From positions 24,242,001 to 24,306,000 of the forward strand of contig OZ316893.1 in assembly GCA_973895155.1 (NCBI GenBank): 64,000 nucleotides of DNA, read 5' to 3'. The stretch comes from Marsupella aquatica. Taxonomy: Eukaryota > Marchantiophyta. This document shows positions 57,001-64,000 of this stretch, piece after piece. The notes beneath the pieces are model-generated. The model was given only the letters and a program-made list of their open reading frames with translations. It was not told the DNA's origin and did no database searches. The number at the start of each line of letters is the position of its first letter. The stretch's first letter is position 1. Both the position numbers and the translations under genes were made by a program.

Positions 57001-60000
57001 TGGAAGAATTCAGTCCGTTCATGTACCTTTTTTCTGGGCGCAGAGTCATTAAACAGGGTATTCATTTACGAAGTGATAGAAATACAAAACAGAAAACATA
57101 TCTGTATTAGGTTGTGACCTAAGGAACAGAGCAGAATACTAATTAGCAATAGTAAACAGGTCTTGTGGAACTTCTGGATCCCTAGTTCTAATTCTTGACA
57201 CGTCTCAGAAATTCGGTTAAGTTCTGCATCGCCCATTTTGCTCTTGATGGGCGCCTTAGTATTATTGCTAATTCATCTGCGGTCCACTATGCCCTCTCTG
57301 AACGGAATTGCGATGGCGGTGGCTGCATAATGGCCCAAGAGTTTTAGTCCATCTTGAAATGCATTCTGAACGACCTTGTAAATCATGAGCTTATTGCGTG
57401 GGATGCTGTTTTTTTTCACAGGCGTTGCAAAGGACACTTGAATTTGAGCAAGAACTTGCTGAACGCTTTGGTGAGAGTGGCAATGCCGGTAACGCCGATG
57501 AAGGAAGCGATGAAGATACTGAAGGGGTTGGAGGAGATGGAGAATTAACAGCATCAGCAATCAGAAAGAAGTATCAGAAGCAGCTTGCACAAAAGCAGGT
57601 TAGAACTATCCTGTTGGAGGACTAGATTTCAATAGGCGGTCTCCTTTTCATGTATTTAAGGAAGCACAACGTGCAAAGTTCCTGCGTAAATTGTCTTCTG
57701 GGATGGTTGGCACAAACTCTTTTTCAGATTCTCCACCATTTTCCATGGTGTACTCGAAGGTTTCTTTGCTCATCACTACATGAAAGGCTGCACATGTCTT
57801 TCAAAATGTCTTCATTCTTGTTAGGCTTGTCTTGATATTCTCTTCTTAGTATCTACTAAAAAGAACTGTATTCTGTTTTACACGTTAAACCTGTCCAAGA
57901 CAGATGTGATCTCCCCAAGCAAGCCTTGTGTGTCCTGCCAATGAACATGATTTCTGGCTACGAAAGGGCTATTTGATGGTCACGGGTTGCTGCCTGTGCA
58001 CGATAAAGATCACATAAATCAGAAATTGTCGAAGGCTTTGAAGCTGTAATCATTGAATTTGTCGTTCGTATCAATGTGACTTATCTACTGGTGCCTGCTA
58101 TAATAACCTGTTGTAAATTACTGGGCTGGGTGGTGGCAGCATGAGGGAGACACTCAGAAGCAAGTTGCGCTCAATGCGGGAAATGCTGTAAGTAAATTGT
58201 GTCGTTGATGCCTTATTTCCACCTTTCCAACGTCCTCCTTATGTGTGGCATACAGTTCGTGACTAAAATCTCAACGCATATATAAATTTCCCCCAATTTA
58301 TAGCCCAGTCGAGCTTGAACGACTTTGGAGGGCTTTCCTCCGGAGAAGTGCCTCGTGTAATTTTCCCAGGCTTTTATTTTATGCACTGTTGGACAGTATG
58401 ATTTGCGGAAGTTCGGACGTACAATTTGAGAATTCTGGTCGTCATTTTAATAGCTCTGCACGACTGCAGGCAGCTATAGCTAGTTTCAGCTTCAAAGGCA
58501 CGATATCATCTTGTTTTGAGCCCCACCTTGGTCCCTACGTGGAGCTGGAGGAGAAGACTCTTATGGAAACCTTAGAGAAACTCATTCAGGTATGCTGTTG
58601 AAATTTCTTTTTTGTCCTACTAGTCTGCAACTCACCAGGTGCATTGCACTAGTGCTGTGTTAATTGTACATATTGCTTGCTGACCAGACATTCCTTCCTT
58701 CGTCTGATGTACGAGCTCCATATGCATGTTATGCAGGAGGAGACTTGGGAGGTCGAGGAAGGCAGTCAGACGAACATCCTGAGCAGCAGCACACAGGTCA
58801 GATACGCTATTGGCTTTTCTTCTATTGTGGGAGGAAATGTGCTGTACGGGGGCTTCCTTCGGGTGCAGGTGCTGAAATGGTTTCTAATATCAGGGAAAGC
58901 GGAAATATTCAACATAGAAAGGGTTGATCAAGTCAGCCGCATTCTGCAATTCTGTTGCAATTTGAAGTTTGGTCAAATACACATATCGTATCAGTTGCTA
59001 GTGTTTCTTGCCAGTCAAGCTGTTGTACATCCCGCAACTTTGAAGCTCAGGTGGGGTTTCTTTTGGGGAACAGGTTTTCTTCGTTATAAAGAGGAGTTTG
59101 AAACGTTGCAGTGCCCTGACAAGGAACACAACACTTTTTAATCTTTATAAGGTACTGTCTTTTTCAGTGCTGTCATGAGCACGCCAAGCTTTGGTGGAAC
59201 TGGGTTATTGCTTACGTTTCAATCCACCTGTGTTCTTTACTTAGAATTGACTTAATGTTTGGACTAGACTTTCTCAGCAGGTTTCTTGGTTAGCCTTGAA
59301 TCAGGAAATTTTCATTCTTGTGATAATCATTTGGTTTATCAGGAGGGTCCGGAAGCTGTTAATGGAGTCGAAAATTTTGGCTTGGATGACAATGTATTAT
59401 TGTTGCCAAATGCTTTTGTAAATAGTATGAAGGCCTGGACGTCGTCTGACAATGTCATCGTTTGAACTTGTCATACTCTTTGCAGGTTTTCCAGCGGATC
59501 CTCAATGCTTATGCTGGAAAACTTAGTGCCCGGCTCCCAAGAGGTGGAACAGGACTTGTGGCATCTGCAACGGGTACTGAAGGACAAGTGAAGGTATATT
59601 ACTGGTTGGGATTTACCATGGGTGTCCCTCAAAAGCTTTGTAATGTAAAGTTGAAGGGAATTCCTAGGGGCATGTTTTTGTTCGATCGATCAAATGTGCA
59701 TTTCCGTCGTAAGTAATTTTGAATATGAACTCCAATAATGTTAAGCATTAGCATGTTACAACTAGAAATTGTATGTCTATCATCTACCTGTATTCCTAAT
59801 TTGAGTTACTTAAGTCCACTCAGTGCTTATAGTGCCATATTGGTCAATAATAGAAGTAATCACCCTCCATCTTCCCAAAGGTTGGTGATCTTGTGACATA
59901 TTCTTTCATTCCGATAGTCTCCAACGAGCCTTATTTCGTGGACAGTCATATTTCAGTTCAACAAATTGAGGGACCATCAGGAGCCAATGAAGAACTTCGA

Positions 60001-63000
60001 CTTGCAATTACAACGCGCATTTGAATCCCTTACTCTGGACTCTTGCTACTTTCACATTGTCTACCTCAGTGATTTTGTATAGAACCTTGTGACGAATGTG
60101 GGCTTGTGCCCTCCGCCACTTTTACTACGTCCGCCTCCTCTGGCTCGTCTAGCTCACCAGGGTTATCTGTACCTCTTGTTGCCGATGGGCCAGTACAGTT
60201 ACATTATAAGAGGTTCTTCAGCGTCTTTGGTAAACATTACACACTCTCAATACTTTGGTTTTCCTCGACACCAAGATCTATCGCAGATAATTTGTCGAAA
60301 TCTTAACTTGACTAGAACTGTCTGCATCTCGATAGATTGATACTTTTCGTCTCACTAGTCTAGATACGTAACCAAATACTCCAATAAAGGAAGTGGGGGC
60401 GAGAAACTCGTTTCAATCACATGAACTGACAGGTGACTGATTAGAATCCCTTGTCGTAGTTGTCGCTTGACACTCCATAGTCTCATCAGGATAGGATAGA
60501 CTTTGGAACTAATTTTGAGGTAACGATTTGAGACCTCCAAAATGAAGTAGGACCCATGTGCGGGACAAGGATCAGTCACCAGACTCGCCCATGAAGTGTC
60601 AGCAATCAACCTGTGTTCAATTGTTCCTGGCAGGTGACCGATAGAGACGAAAGAGTAATTTGCTTTATTGTAAACACTGCGGAGTACTGCCATGAGACGG
60701 TACGTTTGTGATCGAGCGAGCATTAATCTTTAAGTGCCTTATCTGTTCCTGTTCCTGTTCGTGTTCCTGTTAGTAATTGCTCTCTTCTCTTTAAAGGCAG
60801 GGCAGTTAGCAGAGAACATTGCAAAGATCATCGACACCCAATTCGCTGAGAGTATAGAGATGTCAGACGAGCAGGTAGTGTGCCCTCCACGTTGCCAGTT
60901 TTTCCCTAATGTCTTGGAAACTTGTTGTAGAAGTTGATGGATATTAATCTTTTGTTGTGACTAATCCGTAGAAATGTCAATCTGAGATGTTTACAGTCGA
61001 CGGTCAATTCTCGATGACGGAAAATTGCTCGTTTTTGAGTCGCCAGGATGAGTTTTCTGGAGTGATTACAAAAGCGTTGTCAACCTTGGTCTTGGGTCTG
61101 GAGAATAAACTGGAGGCGGAGCTTGCAAATATGGCCAGGATGTCATGGTCCACTCTGGAGGGAGTTGGGGACCAGTCTGAGTAAGATATTCATCCCCAAA
61201 GTAGATTATTTACTAAGATGGGGGCATATGTACTTGAGTACCATGCCCAATGTGATAAGATTGTGTCGTTTTCATCCTGGTATCGATGAATTAACAGCTG
61301 AGTTCAAGAGATAGCCCGTGTTTTGTACGATATTGTGTCACTTTTAGGGCAAATTTTCATGCAGTGGTCAAATTACGTGCAGTTATGTCAACGGGATCAG
61401 TGCCATACTCTCAAGCAGTGTTCCCACCATTTCTGGCCTCCTATCCAAGCTTTATGTTCAATTCTTTATGGATAAGGTACGTGGAATCTGGTTCGATAGG
61501 GTAAGGAGGACAAGCTTGTGAAATTTGTACTCGCTCTAAAATTGTCGCCTATGACAGACTCTAGAGTACTTATGGTTTTGTACGAAGTTACGTCCAGGAA
61601 GGGGACACTGATGTTCTGAGTCCTTTGATGAATGCAGTTAGCGGCATCATTTGCCCCACGGTTTTACTTCAATATTTTTAAGTGCAAGCGCATCTCAGAG
61701 ACTGGTGCTCAACAGGTGAATTGTCAAGTTTTGATTTGAAGGTCTCCTCGCGTCTTTGGATTCTCGTGCAACTTTGTTTGCATAGTATTTGTGGCAAATT
61801 ATCGCGCGCAGTGTTGTTAGGATGCATCCTTTGCAAAAGCACTTAAATTGAAGATTATTTGTTAAATCCCTGCTTATTCTGAGATGTTCACTGGTTCATT
61901 GCAGATGCTCCTAGACACACATGCAATCAAGACCGTTCTATTAGAAGTCCCTGCTCTTTGCGGACAGGTACTTGCTTCCATATTCCAAACTCATTTGCTC
62001 TTGCCATCAACCAGAGACGTCGTTTTGTTTGCACTGATTGTGTTATGAGATCTCACATATTGCCAAATGGGAAACTCCAAATAAGAAAATTTCAATTAAA
62101 TTTAGTCACTGACACTGAGAACATTTCTCTTAGAAGCTGGTTGAATATTGACGGAGTTTTATGTGAAGTAAGCCATTGAAATATGTTCGTTTGTCCTTAA
62201 GGTTACGTGTTCACGAGGTCGAAGTGCACCATTTAAGTTTGTATGTGTCGTATTATTATGGACTTATTGTGTGTTCGTACTTTCTGTGCATGTCAGACGC
62301 CATCTCCTGCAAGCTATACTAAATACGTCACGCGTGAGATGGGTAAAGCAGAAGCTCTTTTGAAGGTGATTCCTGTCAGTCATTTCCTTGTAACTTCCTA
62401 TACAAGGATTTTGTCAAGCGGATCCTTTTGTTCCTTTAGTACGTGTTTGGCGGAAGTTTCGGTGACAGTCATTTCTTTGTTGTGCTTTATGTAGGTTATC
62501 TTATCTCCGATGGAGGCGATAGCAGACACATATCGAGCCCTACTCCCAGAAGGAACTGCGGCTGATTTCCAGCGAATTCTTGATTTGAAGGTACTGCCTT
62601 TCACAATCCAGGACAAGGAATCAGAAAATTTCCTATAATTTTCATTGCTCTGGATCACGGAGTTTCTTGTTGACCTCCAGATCTCCCCGTGTCTCACCTC
62701 GAACTAATGGTCCCCACCCATAGACCAGATGCTTACCTGCTTCCCATATTCGAAGGATGTAGGAGCTATTTTGAGGCTGGCCCTTTAAAATCTGGTGAAA
62801 TTGAAGTGCTGGTCTTGAATCCATCTATCGGTGGATTTGATCTTTGGTAGTCATTTGCTGTAATAAGTGGTACAAATAATTTGAGCATTCTGATGAAAGC
62901 TGACTCTTGTTGGCAGGGTGTTAGACGAAATGATCAACAACCTTTGGTGGATTTATTGAGCAAGCGGGGTCAGGGTAGTGTGCCACCAAGCCCGTCTGCC

Positions 63001-63231
63001 TTTATAAATTCATCTTTAGCCACAACCAATCCGTTAATGCACTCTTCCAGTCACGATGTTAGGGAAGCAATGATGGCCCGAGCAGCGGCATTAGGAAGGG
63101 GAGCTATGGCTCAAACTGCAGCAGCAGCTGTTGTATCCAGTACTGGTCTGAAGCGAATTTTTGCTTTGGCAGAGCAGGCTAAAGAGGGAGCTGCAAAGAA
63201 AGATGGGTTTCGGAGGCTATTCAATAATTGA
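54021..63231 (+). CDS. VPS53: VPS53, GARP/EARP tethering complex subunit, 24 exons
   Basis: Exons: 54021-54078, 54270-54364, 54558-54614, 54813-54963, 55091-55161, 55304-55428, 55979-56139, 56375-56516, 56803-56866, 57422-57598, 58140-58187, 58470-58589, 58737-58796, 59074-59151, 59486-59593, 60634-60699, 60797-60874, 61047-61180, 61383-61476, 61638-61715, 61905-61967, 62297-62365, 62495-62590, 62917-63231. All introns are GT-AG and phases close: 2508 bases, 835 residues, near the ~830 of plant VPS53. Landmarks: [14 protein letters not shown] (Vps53_N start), [20 protein letters not shown] (coiled coil), [59 protein letters not shown] and [14 protein letters not shown] near the C-terminus. 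GARP/EARP tethers endosome-derived vesicles at the trans-Golgi or recycling endosomes. Start chosen as the first ATG of exon 1; ATGs at 54030 and 54048 are possible. Exons 11, 12 and 14 are the least certain boundaries. Confidence 0.95.
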
Positions 63232-64000
63232 AAAGGGTCCGGTTAATTTTGCACTTTCTTTCATTTCTCGTCCTGCCAGGTTTTGGTCTGGTCTAAACTG
63301 ATGATAAAGCCAATTCTCCCATTTTCTTGTATATGTATGTGCTGCCCACACTGCAATTCCTAGTCGAAAGCGGCCCCAAAACTTGTACAGCTTTTGCACA
63401 GACTTATTCATGGCTTGTGTTGCCATTCGATCATAAATCCAGCTAAACCCCTGGGTACTGGGAGTTTCTTCCCGCCAATGGTAGTAACTAGTTACTATCC
63501 TGTGCCCATCATATGCCTTAGGACCATGGAGAGTCCCTTGATTGACAGAGCTTAGCTCAGTGACGCAGCAGATAAGAGACACAGCATCTGATTCAGAACG
63601 GGGCTGGAGTCATCATAGCCTGGCATCACCGATTGTGAGCCAATGAACATCATTCACAACGTTCTGACATGTTTAGTACATCACTTTTACTCACCGAGTT
63701 GTGTTTTTGGAGGAGCACAATGTAATAAATAGTCACTGCCTTCTTGCTTGGTGTAAAGTGTATGGCCTTTGTTCTTGAGCATTGTGTGGATCTAGTCTTG
63801 TGCAGATGGTAAACTTAAAACGATGTGTCAAGTTGATTTCGACAAGCAGTGACGTTGGGATTGTTGTATGCATCATCATAACACTGGAATATGCAATCTT
63901 GCTCTCTATTTCCTTTTTCGTTTTCATGATCTTTACAAAATGTCATTCTGGCAGGAAATATCCCTGGCCACTCCATTATGGTGACATTGTTTTTGAAACC
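63232..64000 (+). other. VPS53 3' untranslated region and downstream sequence
   Basis: No further gene is visible. An AATAAA at 63724-63729 could be the poly(A) signal, about 490 bases after the stop. The 121-codon antisense frame at 63582-63217 overlaps the VPS53 end and looks fortuitous. Confidence 0.4.

Noticed and set aside
60089-60340. Open frames (83 and 66 codons) in VPS53 intron 15
   Set aside because: Phases do not fit neighbouring exons and no plant VPS53 has this segment; treated as intron.
63217-63582. 121-codon antisense frame at the VPS53 end
   Set aside because: Overlaps the last VPS53 codons and its 3' region with no family signal.

Overview
The window is from a land-plant (streptophyte) nuclear genome. 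The evidence is one conserved host gene, a plant-type VPS53 split by many GT-AG introns, surrounded by plant transposon families: Ty1/copia, Ty3/gypsy, an L1-type LINE, Mutator-like (MULE), PIF/Harbinger, En/Spm-like and MITEs. I cannot name the species; a non-seed plant is possible but unproven. I recognised no tRNA, rRNA, CRISPR array or bacterial operon.

Layout. 1-5.7 kb: a decayed MULE-like element with palindromic AGCGCC-N-GGCGCT motifs near both ends; its transposase frame is split by a 287-bp MITE flanked by a perfect 8-bp duplication. 5.7-21.6 kb: retrotransposon debris, including a copia integrase fragment, three coiled-coil gag-like relics on the minus strand, minisatellites, a gypsy gag/pol start, a LINE tail carrying a perfect 50-bp tandem duplication, and a second gypsy-like gag. 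21.6-27.6 kb: an En/Spm-like exon relic, a copia reverse transcriptase/RNase H remnant with its LTR (minus), and an unrecognised coiled-coil gene between clusters of TTCCGAT motifs.

27.6-38.3 kb: a nested insertion. A copia element (LTR, gag, protease, integrase, plus strand) carries one MITE inside integrase (30870-31257, TCAAA duplication) and a second, hAT-like MITE at 31835. That second MITE is itself split by a PIF/Harbinger element of about 5.8 kb (31907-37698). The Harbinger element encodes a DDE transposase with one frameshift and, convergent with it, an apparently intact two-exon partner protein of 416 residues.

38.4-51.8 kb: AT-rich, gene-poor repeats: a possible small DNA transposon, a dispersed LTR-like repeat shared with 11.9-12.6 kb, a three-copy repeat family, another copia gag, a gypsy RNase H/integrase remnant, and a compact copia element (48866-50252) with both LTRs, primer-binding site and polypurine tract but an internal deletion joining gag to RNase H.

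52.2-64 kb: the host gene. A leader region with tandem repeats and a perfect hairpin precedes a complete 24-exon VPS53 gene (54021-63231; 835 residues), a subunit of the GARP/EARP tethering complexes for endosome-to-Golgi transport. It is the only clearly functional host gene seen.
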